Shown: positions 8,273 through 18,218, counted from the first letter of the stretch. The stretch is 64,000 nt of DNA from Paraburkholderia tropica (GCF_900109265.1 NZ_FNZM01000008.1:186001-250000), one strand, 5' to 3'. The notes: generated by a model not told the origin, from the letters alone. Made by a program: numbers and translations.

Positions 8273-10003
8273 TCACTCCGCCACCGGATGCGGCGACGCC
8301 GACGGCGAGAACCACGTCTCGCAGTGACGCAGCAGTCCGTTCAGATCCGAATGCGGACGGCCGCGCGCGCACAGATAGCCATCGGGGCGCACGAGATAGA
8401 ACGCGGGCCGCGTGCGGCCATACGCATCGCCGAGCGCGGCCGCGCCGCCGTCGACGGGCGGCGCTTCGCCCTCGGGCAGATCGGCGAGCCACCAGACGCG
8501 CACCGCGCGCGGCAGCACGCGTTCGACGGCTTCGGCGAATCGCCGCAACGCTTCGACGCCGTTCTTCGCGTTCGGGCTTGCGCTTGGGCTCGCACTCAGG
8601 CTCGCGCCTTCGGCCAGCGCATCCATTTCGCGCGCCACGTCGTCGTCGACGAGCAGAAACAGCGAGAAGCTCGCCGGATCGTGCAGATCGAAAATGCGCC
8701 CTTTCTCCGGCGCCTTGCCGAGCGGACCGTCGACCACGCGCACCTGCGCATCGGGCGCACGCTCGCCCGCGCGCGGCCCGCCGTCGAGCACGCGTTCGAG
8801 CGTGAGCGGACTGCGCCGGTATTGAATCGACAACTCGCTGACCGCCTGACGCGCCGCGTCGCGCAACGGCCCGAGCGCGACCAGCGCCGGCATCACGCGC
8901 TCGCGCAGCAGCTTGAGCGGGCCGTGATCGGCTTCGACCAGTTGCGTCATGAAGCTCGTCTGCTGCAGCACGATGCGCTCGATCGGGTAGCGTTCCGCGT
9001 GATACGTGTCGAGCAGCCGGTCGGGCGCGCCGCCGAGCGCGCGCGCGAGCTTCCAGCCCAGATTGAAGGCCTCCTGAATCCCCGTGTTCATGCCCTGCGC
9101 GCCCGCCGGACTATGCACGTGCGCCGCGTCGCCCGCGAAGAACACGCGCTCCATGCGCAAGTGCCGCACCATGCGGCTGTTCACGTGAAAGTACGACGCC
9201 CAGCTCATGTCGCTGATCGACACCGGATGATGCACGCGATGCTGCACGACCGCGCGGCATTCCTCGAGCGTCGGCACCGGCATCGCGCCTTCGGGCGCGG
9301 CGGGCAGCATGGCCTTGTGATCGGCGATCAGGCGATAGCGGCCGTGCCCGTACGGCAAGATCGCGGCCAGCCCGTCGCCCGAGGCGAAGATATGGAATTC
9401 GTCGTCGGACCACGGCGTGATCGCACTGATATCGGCAAGCAGGAAGGACTGCGCGAGCGTCTCGCCATCGAACTTCATGTTCAGCCGATGGCGCACCGTG
9501 CTGTGCGCGCCGTCGGCGGCGATCAGATACGCGCAGCGCAGCGCCTCGGTGCGGCCGTCGGCGCGACGCACGTCGGCGCTCACGCCCGCCGAGCCCTGCA
9601 CGAATTCGATCAGTTGCACGCCGCGCTCGACCTGCACGCCAAAGGTCGCGAGCTGCGCGGTGAGAATGCGCTCGGTCTCGGTCTGATCGATGAACAGCAG
9701 ATACGGATAACGCGTGAACAGCGGATCGAAATCGAGCCGCGCGCGGCGCTGGCCGTTCGAATAGAGATTGGCGACGTGCGCGCGATGGCCGCGTTCGAGA
9801 AACGGCTCGACGATGCGATGCTGCTCGAACAGTTCGAGCGTGCGCGCCTGAATGCCGATGGCGCGCGAATAACGTCCGGGCTCGTGCGCGCGATCGATCA
9901 CGCGGACCGGAATGCGCGCGCGGGCAAGACTCAGCGCGGCGGCGAGACCCGTGGGTCCCGCGCCGACGATGAGCACGGACGGCTGGGAGAAAGCCTCGGT
10001 CAT
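8273..10003 (-). CDS. FAD-dependent aromatic monooxygenase (PheA/TfdB type)
   Basis: Class A flavoprotein hydroxylase of 576 residues, predicted to hydroxylate an aromatic substrate using NAD(P)H and O2. The FAD-binding GxGxxG is at the N-terminus (VGAGPTGLAAAL), and the second FAD motif GDAAHVHSPAGAQGMNTG is near residue 290. The C-terminal thioredoxin-like domain of this family is present, interrupted by a short low-complexity stretch (ASLSASPSASPNA). The start at 10003 follows GGAGG 6 bases upstream; an in-frame codon at 10048 is less likely. No pathway neighbours are present, so the substrate cannot be named. Confidence 0.85.
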   Translation of the reverse strand: MTEAFSQPSVLIVGAGPTGLAAALSLARARIPVRVIDRAHEPGRYSRAIGIQARTLELFEQHRIVEPFLERGHRAHVANLYSNGQRRARLDFDPLFTRYPYLLFIDQTETERILTAQLATFGVQVERGVQLIEFVQGSAGVSADVRRADGRTEALRCAYLIAADGAHSTVRHRLNMKFDGETLAQSFLLADISAITPWSDDEFHIFASGDGLAAILPYGHGRYRLIADHKAMLPAAPEGAMPVPTLEECRAVVQHRVHHPVSISDMSWASYFHVNSRMVRHLRMERVFFAGDAAHVHSPAGAQGMNTGIQEAFNLGWKLARALGGAPDRLLDTYHAERYPIERIVLQQTSFMTQLVEADHGPLKLLRERVMPALVALGPLRDAARQAVSELSIQYRRSPLTLERVLDGGPRAGERAPDAQVRVVDGPLGKAPEKGRIFDLHDPASFSLFLLVDDDVAREMDALAEGASLSASPSASPNAKNGVEALRRFAEAVERVLPRAVRVWWLADLPEGEAPPVDGGAAALGDAYGRTRPAFYLVRPDGYLCARGRPHSDLNGLLRHCETWFSPSASPHPVAE

Positions 10004-10121
10004 GCAGACCTCCATGCGGTCAACATGAGTCGTAGTGTACGCCCGCAACCCCTATGACCGGCGCGGGTTCAACGTGCCCTGCCGCGCATGGCGCGCGGAT
10101 CGGACGCCGCCTGGCATCGAT

Positions 10122-11117
10122 TCAGCGATGGATCTGCGTCGCACCATCGAGCGAGCAACGATGCGCGCTGGTGCCGAGATCGACTTGCAGCGTCACGTGC
10201 GTCATGCGAAAGCGCTCGCCGAGCGACGTGACGATCGCATCGAGCGCGGCGTCGCCCGGATGGCCGGCGGGCATGACGAGATGCGCGGTCAGCGCGGTGC
10301 CGGTGGTCGAGAGCGCCCAGACGTGCAGGTCGTGTACGTCGGTCACGCCTTGCTGCTCTGCGAGAAAGACGCGAATACGCTCGATGTCGACGCCTTGCGG
10401 CACCGCCGCGAGCGCGAGCCGCACCGACTCGCGCAGCAGGCCCCACGTACCGTAGACGATCACGCAGACGACCGCGATGCTCATCAGCGGATCGACGCGG
10501 GTCCAGCCCGTCGCGAGAATCACGAGGCCGCTCACGGCGACGGCGGCGGAAACGGCGGCGTCGGCGGCCATGTGCAGGAAGGCGCCGCGAATGTTCAGAT
10601 CGTCGGCCCGGCCGCGCATGAACAGCCACGCCGAAAAACCGTTGACGAGGATGCCGAGGGTCGCGACCACGAAGACATCGAAGCCCGCGACGCTGGCCGG
10701 ATGCAGGAGCCGCCCCACCGCTTCGGCGAGAATCGCGCCGCAGGCCACGAGCAGCAGCGCGGCGTTGGCGAGCGACGCGAGAATCGACGAGCTGCCCAAG
10801 CCGAACGTAAAGCGCGCGGACGGCGCGCGCGTAGCGAGCCAGGCCGCGCCCCAGGCGAGCAGCAGGCCGAGCACGTCGGAGAGATTGTGGCCCGCGTCGG
10901 CGAGCAGCGCGGTGGAATGCGCGAGCACGCCGTAGACGGTCTGCGCGACCACGATCACGACGTTCAGCGCGACGGCCAGTGCGAATGCGCGATGTTGGCC
11001 CGCCGCGGGTGCGGGGTTGTGGGTGTGGTGGTGTCCGTACGCGTGGCCGCTGTGATCGTGATGATCGTGGCTGTGGTGGTCGTTGTGATCGTGCGGACGC
11101 TCGCGTGGGGAACTCAT
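10122..11117 (-). CDS. Cation diffusion facilitator metal efflux transporter (CzcD/DmeF type)
   Basis: Inner-membrane divalent metal/proton antiporter of 331 residues. The first 40 residues are extremely His/Asp-rich (HDHNDHHSHDHHDH), a likely metal-collecting tail. Six transmembrane helices follow, with the Zn-site motifs DAGHNLSD in helix 2 and HMAADAAVS in helix 5, then a short cytoplasmic domain (about 215-310). The gene overlaps the upstream ArsR-family repressor by ATGA, so the two form an operon. The metal is likely Zn, Cd, Co or Ni; the sequence does not decide. Confidence 0.9.
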   Translation of the reverse strand: MSSPRERPHDHNDHHSHDHHDHSGHAYGHHHTHNPAPAAGQHRAFALAVALNVVIVVAQTVYGVLAHSTALLADAGHNLSDVLGLLLAWGAAWLATRAPSARFTFGLGSSSILASLANAALLLVACGAILAEAVGRLLHPASVAGFDVFVVATLGILVNGFSAWLFMRGRADDLNIRGAFLHMAADAAVSAAVAVSGLVILATGWTRVDPLMSIAVVCVIVYGTWGLLRESVRLALAAVPQGVDIERIRVFLAEQQGVTDVHDLHVWALSTTGTALTAHLVMPAGHPGDAALDAIVTSLGERFRMTHVTLQVDLGTSAHRCSLDGATQIHR

Positions 11118-11503
11118 CGTCCACGCTCCTGAACATCGGATGACGCAACTTCAGCCGCCTCGGCCACGTGCGCCAGCATGCCCGCCAGCATCGCGCCGAT
11201 ATGCGCGTCGTCGGCGGCGTAGAACACCTGCTTGCCCTCGCGCTCCGCCCGCACGATGCGCGCCGCGCGCAACAGCCGCAGATGGTGGCTGACGAGCGAC
11301 GGCGAGAGCCCCAGCGCATCGGCGATCGCGCCCACCGCACGGCGGCCGGCCACGCAGACCAGCACGATTTTCAGGCGCGTCGGATCGCCCAGCAGGCGAA
11401 ACAGAACGGCGAGCGGCGCGATGCGCTCGTCGACGGAAACATCACCGGAAAATTCGCTGGAAAAATTGCGGGAAAGCGTCGGCATGGTCAGGATCGGAAA
11501 CAT
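11114..11503 (-). CDS. ArsR/SmtB-family metal-responsive repressor
   Basis: Winged-helix repressor that releases DNA on binding metal. The core LFRLLGDPTRLKIV and the recognition helix in GLSPSLVSHHLRLLRAARIVRAEREGKQVFY are standard. The C-terminal helix has DDAHIGAMLAGMLAHVAEAAE with a His pair in the right place for an alpha-5 site. The start at 11503 follows GAGGG 5 bases upstream. Alternatives are 11515 and 11485. An SmtB-type operator lies over this start region, which suggests autorepression together with the CDF gene it overlaps by 4 bases. Confidence 0.87.
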   Translation of the reverse strand: MFPILTMPTLSRNFSSEFSGDVSVDERIAPLAVLFRLLGDPTRLKIVLVCVAGRRAVGAIADALGLSPSLVSHHLRLLRAARIVRAEREGKQVFYAADDAHIGAMLAGMLAHVAEAAEVASSDVQERGR

Positions 11504-11520
11504 ATGAACCCTCATTCATA
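11503..11520. promoter_or_regulatory. Probable ArsR/SmtB operator
   Basis: A perfect 6-6-6 inverted repeat, TATGAA-N6-TTCATA, contains the TGAA-N6-TTCA core known from SmtB/NmtR/CzrA-type operators. It overlaps the ribosome binding site and start of the repressor gene, and lies just upstream of the divergent TPR gene. Confidence 0.65.
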
Positions 11521-11630
11521 CGTTAGGCGCGATGCGACAAAACCGCAACGAGACCTTTCAACTTCGTGGTTGGCTCCTCCGAGTGTGGGAAAATGACGGG
11601 TTCGTTTTCATTACGTCTCGCCTCTGGTTC

Positions 11631-13574
11631 ATGGAACAGGTTTTTGTCCGCGCGTACGCCGCTCATCGCGACGGCCGGCTGGCTGATGCCGAGCGCGGTT
11701 ATCGCGCGACGCTCGCCGCCGATCCCGTGCACGTCGATGCGCTGCATTTGCTCGGCGTGCTGCGGCACCAGCAGGGCCAGCACGCCGAAGCGGCGGACCT
11801 CGTGCGCCGCGCGGTCGAGCTGCGTCCCGACGACGCCGCGCTCCAGCTGAACCTCGGCAACGCGCTCAAGGCGCTCGGCGAGCTGGAGGGCGCGATCGAG
11901 CGCTTTCGCAACGCGCTCACGCTCGCGCCCGCCTTCGCGCTCGCGCACTACAACCTCGGCAACGCCTACGCGTCGATCGGCCGCCACGAAGACGCGATGT
12001 ACGCGTTCGGCCACGCCGTGCGCCTGCAACCCGGCGACGCCTCGTCTCACAACAACCTCGGCAACGCGCTGCACGCGCTCGGCCGTCACGCCGAAGCCGC
12101 GGACGCCTTCCGCCGCGCGCTCAAGATCCGCCCCGGCCACGCGGGGGCGCACAACAATCTCGGCATGGCGCTGAACGCGCTCGGCGACAGCGCGGGCGCG
12201 GTCGAGCACTTCCAGAAGGCGCTGCGGCGCGAGCCGCGCTTCGTTGCGGCGCACTTCAATCTGGCCAATACGCTCGACGCAACCGGATACCACACCCAGG
12301 CCGTCGCCGGTTTCGAGGCCGCACTGGCGCTCCAGCCGCAGTTTCCGCCCGCGCTGTTCGGGCTCGGCAACGCGCTCGCCTCGCAGGGCCGTTACGCGGA
12401 AGCGATCGGGCCCTATGAACGTGCGATCGGCTTCGATCCGAAATTCGCGCTGGCCTGGCTCGCGCTCGGCACGGCGCATCACGCGCTCGGCCGCCACGCC
12501 GCCGCCCTGCGCGCCTTCGACGAAGCGCTGCGCGTGCGCCCGGAACTGGCCGCCGCGCACCTGAACCGCGCGTTGACGTGGCTCACGCTCGGCGACTTCC
12601 GGCGCGGCCTGCCCGAGTACGAATGGCGGCTCGATCCGGCTTTCCGCGACGAAGCGGCCGCGCGCGGCACGCCCGTCGCGCTTGCCGCCGATGCGTCGAC
12701 TGAGACGTCGGCCGATGCGTCCGGCCTGCCCAACGGTCCGCTGCCGCGCTGGTGCGGCGAGCCGCTCGCGGGCCGCACGCTGCTGATCCAGGCGGAGCAA
12801 GGTTTCGGCGACACGCTCCAGTTCGTGCGCTTCGCGCCCCAGATTGCCGCGCGCGCGCAGCAAAGCGGCGCGCGCGTCGTGCTCGAAGTGCAAGCGCCGC
12901 TGATCCCGCTGATCGCGCCCGCCGCCGAAGCCGCGCGCGTCGGACTGATCCCGCAAGGCGCGCCGCGCGCGAGCATCGACGCCGACCTGCATATTCCGCT
13001 GCTGTCGCTGCCGCTCGCGCTCGGCGCCACGCCCGACACGCTGCCCGCGTCCGCGTCCTATCTGTCGGCGCCCGCCGCGTACCGGCGCAAATGGCGCGGC
13101 TCGCTCGGCGGCCAGGCGCGGCGCAAGATCGGCCTCGCGTGGTCGGGCCGCATCCAGAAGCAGGAAAACCGCGCGCTGCCGCTCGCCGCGCTCGATCCGC
13201 TCTTTGCGCTCGACGGCATCGACTGGATCGTGCTGCAACCGAATCTGACCGCCGCCGAACAGGCGGCGCTCGACGCCCATCCGCGCGCGCGCACGATCCA
13301 TCGGCTCGGCGACAAGCTCGCCGACTTCGCCGACACCGCCGCCGTGATCGAGCGCCTCGACGCCGTGGTGTCCATCGACACGTCGATCGCCCACCTCGCG
13401 GGCGCGCTGGGCGCGAAGCTCTGGCTGATGCTGCCGTTCGCCGCCGACTGGCGCTGGTTCACCGGCACCGACACGAGCCCGTGGTATCCGCGCGCGCGCC
13501 TCGTGCGCCAGCCGCGCCCGGGCGACTGGGACGCGGTGGTCGCACACGTCGCCCGCGCGCTGCGCGAAGATTGA
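11631..13574 (+). CDS. TPR-repeat protein with a glycosyltransferase-like C-terminal domain
   Basis: About ten tetratricopeptide repeats (residues about 1-330, with repeating patterns such as AHYNLGNAYASIGRHEDAM and HNNLGNALHALGRHAEAA) precede a C-terminal domain of about 270 residues. That domain (LLIQAEQGFGDTLQFVRFAP ... VVSIDTSIAHLAGALGA ... WYPRARLVRQ) resembles the ADP-heptose/GT9-like domain often fused to TPRs. The role is unknown; protein glycosylation or envelope assembly are possible. A start at 11532 in the same frame cannot be excluded; 11631 was taken because the TPR homology begins there. A paralogue with the same layout lies at 34346-36064. Confidence 0.8.
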   Translation: MEQVFVRAYAAHRDGRLADAERGYRATLAADPVHVDALHLLGVLRHQQGQHAEAADLVRRAVELRPDDAALQLNLGNALKALGELEGAIERFRNALTLAPAFALAHYNLGNAYASIGRHEDAMYAFGHAVRLQPGDASSHNNLGNALHALGRHAEAADAFRRALKIRPGHAGAHNNLGMALNALGDSAGAVEHFQKALRREPRFVAAHFNLANTLDATGYHTQAVAGFEAALALQPQFPPALFGLGNALASQGRYAEAIGPYERAIGFDPKFALAWLALGTAHHALGRHAAALRAFDEALRVRPELAAAHLNRALTWLTLGDFRRGLPEYEWRLDPAFRDEAAARGTPVALAADASTETSADASGLPNGPLPRWCGEPLAGRTLLIQAEQGFGDTLQFVRFAPQIAARAQQSGARVVLEVQAPLIPLIAPAAEAARVGLIPQGAPRASIDADLHIPLLSLPLALGATPDTLPASASYLSAPAAYRRKWRGSLGGQARRKIGLAWSGRIQKQENRALPLAALDPLFALDGIDWIVLQPNLTAAEQAALDAHPRARTIHRLGDKLADFADTAAVIERLDAVVSIDTSIAHLAGALGAKLWLMLPFAADWRWFTGTDTSPWYPRARLVRQPRPGDWDAVVAHVARALRED

Positions 13575-13605
13575 CGCCCCACACACCGCCCACGCCGCGC
13601 AGGCA

Positions 13606-13635
13606 ATAAAAAACCCCGCATCAGCGGGGTTTTTT
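13606..13635. terminator. Bidirectional terminator between convergent genes
   Basis: CCCCGC-ATCA-GCGGGG hairpin flanked by a run of A on the left and T6 on the right, between the TPR gene and the MFS gene. Confidence 0.85.
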
Positions 13636-13668
13636 CGTTGGCGCAGCCGGCGTGTGACGTAGGCGACG

Positions 13669-14964
13669 TCAAACCGCCTTGTACTGATTGCGCGCTTCCG
13701 GCGTGCGATAGAGCACGAGCGTGGCGATCAGCCCGCAAATGCCCGCGACGCCCATCCACGCGCCCGGCGCGGCCTTGTTGCCGCTCACGTGGATCAGGTA
13801 GGTCGAGATCGCGGGCGTGAAACCGCCGATTGTCGTCGCGAGACTGTAGGCGAGCGAGAAGCCGGCCGTGCGAACGTCGGCGGGCATCACCTCGGTCAGC
13901 GCCACGACCATCGCGCCGTTGTAGCAGCCGTACAGGAACGAGAGCCACAGCTCGACCGTCAGCAGGCGGCCGAACGACGGATCGGCGACGAGCCATTGCA
14001 CGGTCGGATAGGCGGTGAGGATCGTCAGAACGGTGAAGGTCAGCAGCACCGGACGACGGCCGACGCGATCCGAAATCGCGCCCGACACCGGCAGCCAGAA
14101 CAGGTTCGACAAGCCGATGCAGACGGTCACGACGAGCGTATCGAGTTCGCCGAGCTTGAGCACTTCCTTGCCGAACGTCGGCGTATAGGCGGTGATCATG
14201 TAGAACGAGACCGTCGTCATGATGACCATGCCCATGCCGCCGAGCACGATGCCCCAGTTCTGCACCATCGACGCCATGATTTCGCTGATCGACGGACGAT
14301 GCTTCTTCTGCGCGAATTCTTCGGTTTCCTGCAGCGAGCGACGGATGATGAACAGGAACGGCACGATGAGGCAGCCGATGATGAAGGGCACGCGCCAGCC
14401 CCACGCCGTCATCTCCTCGACCGGCAGGATGCGATGCAGCAGCACGCCGAGCAGCGCCGCGAACACCACGGCCACCTGCTGGCTGCCCGACTGCCACGAC
14501 ACGTAAAAGCCCTTGTTGCCCTTCGTCGCGATCTCGGACAGATAGACCGACACGCCGCCCAGTTCCACGCCCGCCGAGAAGCCTTGCAGCAGACGCCCGA
14601 GCAGCACGAGCATCGGCGCGAGGAAACCGATCGTCGCATAGCCCGGCACGACGGCGACCGCGAGCGTGCCGAGCGCCATCAGGCCGAGCGTGAGGATCAG
14701 GCCTTTGCGGCGGCCATGATGGTCGATGTAGGCGCCGAGGATGATCGCGCCGAGCGGCCGCACCAGAAAGCCCGCGCCGAACACGGACAACGAGAGCATC
14801 AGCGAGGCGAAGGCGTTGTTGCTGGGGAAATAGGTCCGGGCGATCGCCGAAGCGTAATAGCCATAGACCATGAAATCGTACATTTCCAGGAAGTTGCCGC
14901 TTGTTACGCGGAAAACCGTCCGGACTTTCGATTCGCTCGATGCTGCGTGGGACGCGGTAGACAT
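13669..14964 (-). CDS. MFS transporter, metabolite:H+ symporter (citrate/tricarballylate-like)
   Basis: Twelve-helix inner-membrane symporter of 431 residues. Family marks are [16 protein letters not shown] in helix 1, the loop 2-3 motif [11 protein letters not shown] and the corresponding [10 protein letters not shown] in the second half. The stretch [14 protein letters not shown] is characteristic of the CitA/TcuC branch of the MHS family, so a tricarboxylate such as citrate is the best guess for the substrate. The start at 14964 (MSTASHAAS) fits the family; the frame is open to 15024. No linked catabolic or regulatory genes are present. Confidence 0.85.
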   Translation of the reverse strand: MSTASHAASSESKVRTVFRVTSGNFLEMYDFMVYGYYASAIARTYFPSNNAFASLMLSLSVFGAGFLVRPLGAIILGAYIDHHGRRKGLILTLGLMALGTLAVAVVPGYATIGFLAPMLVLLGRLLQGFSAGVELGGVSVYLSEIATKGNKGFYVSWQSGSQQVAVVFAALLGVLLHRILPVEEMTAWGWRVPFIIGCLIVPFLFIIRRSLQETEEFAQKKHRPSISEIMASMVQNWGIVLGGMGMVIMTTVSFYMITAYTPTFGKEVLKLGELDTLVVTVCIGLSNLFWLPVSGAISDRVGRRPVLLTFTVLTILTAYPTVQWLVADPSFGRLLTVELWLSFLYGCYNGAMVVALTEVMPADVRTAGFSLAYSLATTIGGFTPAISTYLIHVSGNKAAPGAWMGVAGICGLIATLVLYRTPEARNQYKAV

Positions 14965-15339
14965 GACGTTCTCTGGTGAAGACAGCCGGAGGGTGGCGAG
15001 GTCGGCCGCAATGTTCGGCCGCAACGTTCGGCCTCGATCGCCTGTGATCGTGCGACGTTGAACCTACCAACGCGCGCGGGCGCGCCCGGCGGGCGCTCAT
15101 TATCCGGCTGGCCTGAATCGCCATATATCGGGGAAAACCTTACAAGCTGCGATCAACGTCCGTCAACGTCGCGCATTTCTTTCCAAAACCATTCAATTAT
15201 TTCATTATGCTTTCACTTTGATGCACGCACTTTGCGCGCAGCCGCCGCTGACCTATCGTGCACAATAGTGAGCCGATCCGGACTTTCGTCAGCGATGCGA
15301 ACGGGGCAGCCCCTTCGCTCGCGCCGACCACCGCCACGC
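14965..15339. other. Divergent intergenic region, no gene seen
   Basis: A stretch of 375 bases between the MFS gene and the acetyltransferase gene. It includes an AT-rich part around 15165-15225 that may hold promoters. I see no convincing small ORF or RNA. Confidence 0.4.
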
Positions 15340-15924
15340 ATGCCCATCGCCACTTCCCTGCTGCTGCGCCCGGCCACCGCCGCCGACGCCGACCTCCTCG
15401 CCGCCATGCACGCCGCCAGTTGGCAGGCGACGTATCGCGGCTTGCTGCCGGCCGCCTTTCTCGATCGCGAAGTGGGCGCTGAACGCGCCGCGTACTGGCG
15501 CGCGCGCATGGAAGCGCCGGGCGCCGATCGCCGCCTCGTGCTGATCGCCGAGATCGCCGCAGTCAACGCCGCAGTCAACGCCGCACACAACGCGGCGGAC
15601 GAAGAGGCCCCGCGCACGCCGGCCGGCTTCGTCTGCGTCGAGCGCCAGCCCGACTCGCCCTGGGGCGTGCTGCTCGACAATCTGCACGCGCTGCCCGCGC
15701 ATCAAGGCGTCGGCGTGGGCAAGACGCTCATGGAGGCGGCCCGGCGCTGGGCGCGCGGACAAGGCGAATCGCAGCTCTATCTGTATGTGCTCGACGGCAA
15801 TACACCCGCGATCGCGTTTTATGAGCGCCAGGGCTGGGAGTATTCGGGCGCCGAACCCGACCACATGGGCGGCGTCGATATCACGGCGCTGCGCTACGTC
15901 TACCGCCTCGACGCACGCGCCTAG
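15340..15924 (+). CDS. GNAT-family N-acetyltransferase
   Basis: Acetyl-CoA-dependent acetyltransferase of 194 residues. The N-terminal LRPATAADADLLAAMHAASWQATYRG is typical of the Acetyltransf_1 family. The acetyl-CoA loop is HQGVGVGKTLMEAARRWA (Q/RxxGxG/A), followed by the NTPAIAFYERQGWE motif. A short imperfect repeat (AAVNAAVNAAHNAA) sits in a loop near residue 70, encoded by a tandem 12-base unit at 15557-15590. The start at 15340 was chosen on homology; the frame is open upstream to 15058 and no Shine-Dalgarno is seen. The substrate is unknown. Confidence 0.78.
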   Translation: MPIATSLLLRPATAADADLLAAMHAASWQATYRGLLPAAFLDREVGAERAAYWRARMEAPGADRRLVLIAEIAAVNAAVNAAHNAADEEAPRTPAGFVCVERQPDSPWGVLLDNLHALPAHQGVGVGKTLMEAARRWARGQGESQLYLYVLDGNTPAIAFYERQGWEYSGAEPDHMGGVDITALRYVYRLDARA

Positions 15925-16099
15925 TACGCGTCCGATCCACGCCTTTTTTCAGACCTATCCGATAGACCCGAGACAGAGTCGCTCGCATCATTAAAAAGAA
16001 TTGATTTCTTTAATGTGGCGCGCCATTGGCCAGCTGATCGCGCGCGCTCAATCCATCACGGCATGCCTGCACCTGCCTTGCCGATGCAGCGAGAGACTC

Positions 16100-17386
16100 A
16101 TGTCAACTTATCCATTAGTTCAGGTGGAAGGCGCACTGGCCATGCCGCATATGCGCCCGCTCAACCGCGTCCCGCCGCCGTTCGGCCGCGAATGGGCGCT
16201 GATTCCGCCGCACTTCAGCCTGCGCACCGAACTCCACGCGCTTTACGCCGCTCTGCTGCGCACGGCCTGCCTGAGCGCCGAGGCATTCCGCAAGGTCTGT
16301 CGCTGGGAAACCGGGCTCCGTACGCGTAGCGAGACGCGTCGCCCGGCCGCCGCACCCGTCGGTGCAACATTGAATGTCGCTCAGGCCCAGCAGGCTGCCG
16401 CAGCCGCGTTGCAGCGCAAGACGGCTAGCGCGCCGCCTGCGGCAGACGCTTCGCCGCTCGCGCCTCTCGAACGCACGCCGCCGCGCAATCACAAACTCAC
16501 GGCCACCGCGGTCGGCATCGGCGGCGCGGCCGTGCTTGCGTGGATCGTCGCCAGCCACACGCAGCCAGGCGAACACCGAAACGCAACGAGGGCAAGCACC
16601 GACGCGCCGGCGAGCGTGCCCGATAACACCCCCACCAACGTACCCGCGAACGCGCTAACACACGCGCCGGTCAGTCACGACGCCTCGGCGTCACAACGAC
16701 TGGCCGAAGCGCGGGCGTCGCACGATCTCAGCTATTCGGGCAGCGTCACCGCGGGCGCGCCGAAGGTCAACGCCCCACTCACCGGTTCCGCACGCATCAC
16801 GGCGGACGCCGGCGTAGCGGCCAGCGCGATCGTCGTGGCGCGGCAGCCCGATGCGGCGGTCGCGCCTTCGAAGACAACGTCGGCTTCATCAGCGCCGCCT
16901 GCCCCGCTTGTCAGCGCGCGGCCCACAGAGCCGCGCCCGCCCAAGGCCGCAACAGTGCGCGCCGAACCGCACGACTACGCGGCCCAAGCCAACCCGAACA
17001 CGCCCTTGCGCGCCACGCTCTCGCGCAAAGCCGAGCCGGCCAGCCGCGCCTCACATACGGCCAAAGCGCGTCACGCGTCGGTCGAGTCGCGCGCGGGCTC
17101 CGCACGCGGCGACATCGGCCGCCACGTCGCGCATGAGTTTGCACCCTTGCGTAGCGCGCCCCTCGCCACGACGCAGCGCGCGCATGGGGGCTATTCCACG
17201 GCTGAGGCGTATTCTCCGCGCCAGCCGAGCATCGAAGCGGCGAACGACTACACCTCGATCACGACCTACGCGGTCACGCACGCCGCACCGGCCAGCCGCG
17301 CATCGGCGCCGGTCGACAGCACGGATTGGGTCAATCATGTTTCACAGCGGCGCGTGACCGAAGTGCCGGACCGTTTCTCGAAATAA
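16100..17386 (+). CDS. Hypothetical Ala/Thr-rich protein with one membrane segment
   Basis: I do not recognise a named domain in this 428-residue protein. The first 110 residues are a compact N-terminal part (PPPFGREWALIPPHFSLRTELHALYAALL). One transmembrane helix follows at about 132-152 (LTATAVGIGGAAVLAWIVAS). About 270 residues of low-complexity Ala/Pro/Thr/Ser/Arg sequence come next, probably disordered and outside the inner membrane, and the protein ends in STDWVNHVSQRRVTEVPDRF. The layout recalls single-pass envelope spacer proteins. The start at 16100 has GAGAGA upstream; the frame is open to 16001. Confidence 0.6.
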   Translation: MSTYPLVQVEGALAMPHMRPLNRVPPPFGREWALIPPHFSLRTELHALYAALLRTACLSAEAFRKVCRWETGLRTRSETRRPAAAPVGATLNVAQAQQAAAAALQRKTASAPPAADASPLAPLERTPPRNHKLTATAVGIGGAAVLAWIVASHTQPGEHRNATRASTDAPASVPDNTPTNVPANALTHAPVSHDASASQRLAEARASHDLSYSGSVTAGAPKVNAPLTGSARITADAGVAASAIVVARQPDAAVAPSKTTSASSAPPAPLVSARPTEPRPPKAATVRAEPHDYAAQANPNTPLRATLSRKAEPASRASHTAKARHASVESRAGSARGDIGRHVAHEFAPLRSAPLATTQRAHGGYSTAEAYSPRQPSIEAANDYTSITTYAVTHAAPASRASAPVDSTDWVNHVSQRRVTEVPDRFSK

Positions 17387-17430
17387 CGTCCGGCGCACGC
17401 TGCACAATTCAGACAACCTTCAGACAACCG

Positions 17431-17469
17431 AAAAAAGCCCGGCAGATTGGCCGGGCTTTTTACTTTTTT
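17431..17469 (+). terminator. Rho-independent terminator
   Basis: AGCCCGGC / GGCCGGGCT stem with a short loop, followed by a T-rich run, after the Ala/Thr-rich gene. The A-run on the left could also serve the opposite strand. Confidence 0.8.
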
Positions 17470-17495
17470 TCTCCTCGCGACTACCGCGCCGCACG

Positions 17496-18218
17496 CTATC
17501 GCCGCGATCCGGGCAAACCCAGTTCCGTTTCGCGCTGCAACTGATCGACCTGATTCTGCAGCGTGCGCAACTGCACCTGCGCCTGCACCTTCTGCGCGTT
17601 GAGCGCCCGCGCGTCGACCTGCATCTGACGCTGATAATCGTCCACGCGCGCCTGCTGCGTGCGCGCCACGTCGAGGTCCGCCTGCAGACGGCGCGCGCGA
17701 TCTTCGTTAATGGCGATCACCCGTTCGATGAACGCCTTCTGCGCCTCCAGTTGCGTGCGGCGGATTTCCACGTCTGACAGCCGCTGCGTTTGCTGCGCGA
17801 AGTTGGCGTAGATGGCCTCCGCACGCGTTTCGTCCTGCGAACGGATCACGCGCCAGAAGTGCTTGTCCTGGAACAGCACGATGTAATACGTCATCTCGGG
17901 CGGATAGAAAAACAGGCTCGCACCGTAGCTGGCGTTGTAGGTCGTGCGCATTTCCACGAGTTGCTGATCGTGGATGAGCTGCATCAGCGTGGCGACATCG
18001 CCCTGCGTCGCGCCCAGCGTGGCCTGATCGTCCACGATGTCCGCGCGCGGCGATGCGCCGGCCGGCTGGGGTGTCAGGCTGTCGAGCGACGGACGGCTGC
18101 CGGCGACCGGCATGGCCTCGCTCGCGGGCGCGCCGGCCCATGCGGCCGCGCCATGCTGCATCAACAGGATGGCTGCGGCCCCCAGCAAGGCGCGGCGCAC
18201 GGGAAGGGTTTGCTTCAT
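17496..18218 (-). CDS. DUF2968 family exported protein
   Basis: The 240-residue product begins with a Sec signal peptide (MKQTLPVRRALLGAAAILLM to AWA-GA). A conserved core of about 100 residues (TLMQLIHDQQLVEMRTTYN ... TYYIVLFQDKHFWRVIRSQ) matches DUF2968, known in Burkholderiaceae. The C-terminal half (about 145-235) is a long predicted coiled coil rich in Q, R, A and L. It is probably periplasmic; the function is unknown. It is transcribed away from the Ala/Thr-rich gene, and the two converge on the terminator at 17431-17469. Confidence 0.78.
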   Translation of the reverse strand: MKQTLPVRRALLGAAAILLMQHGAAAWAGAPASEAMPVAGSRPSLDSLTPQPAGASPRADIVDDQATLGATQGDVATLMQLIHDQQLVEMRTTYNASYGASLFFYPPEMTYYIVLFQDKHFWRVIRSQDETRAEAIYANFAQQTQRLSDVEIRRTQLEAQKAFIERVIAINEDRARRLQADLDVARTQQARVDDYQRQMQVDARALNAQKVQAQVQLRTLQNQVDQLQRETELGLPGSRR

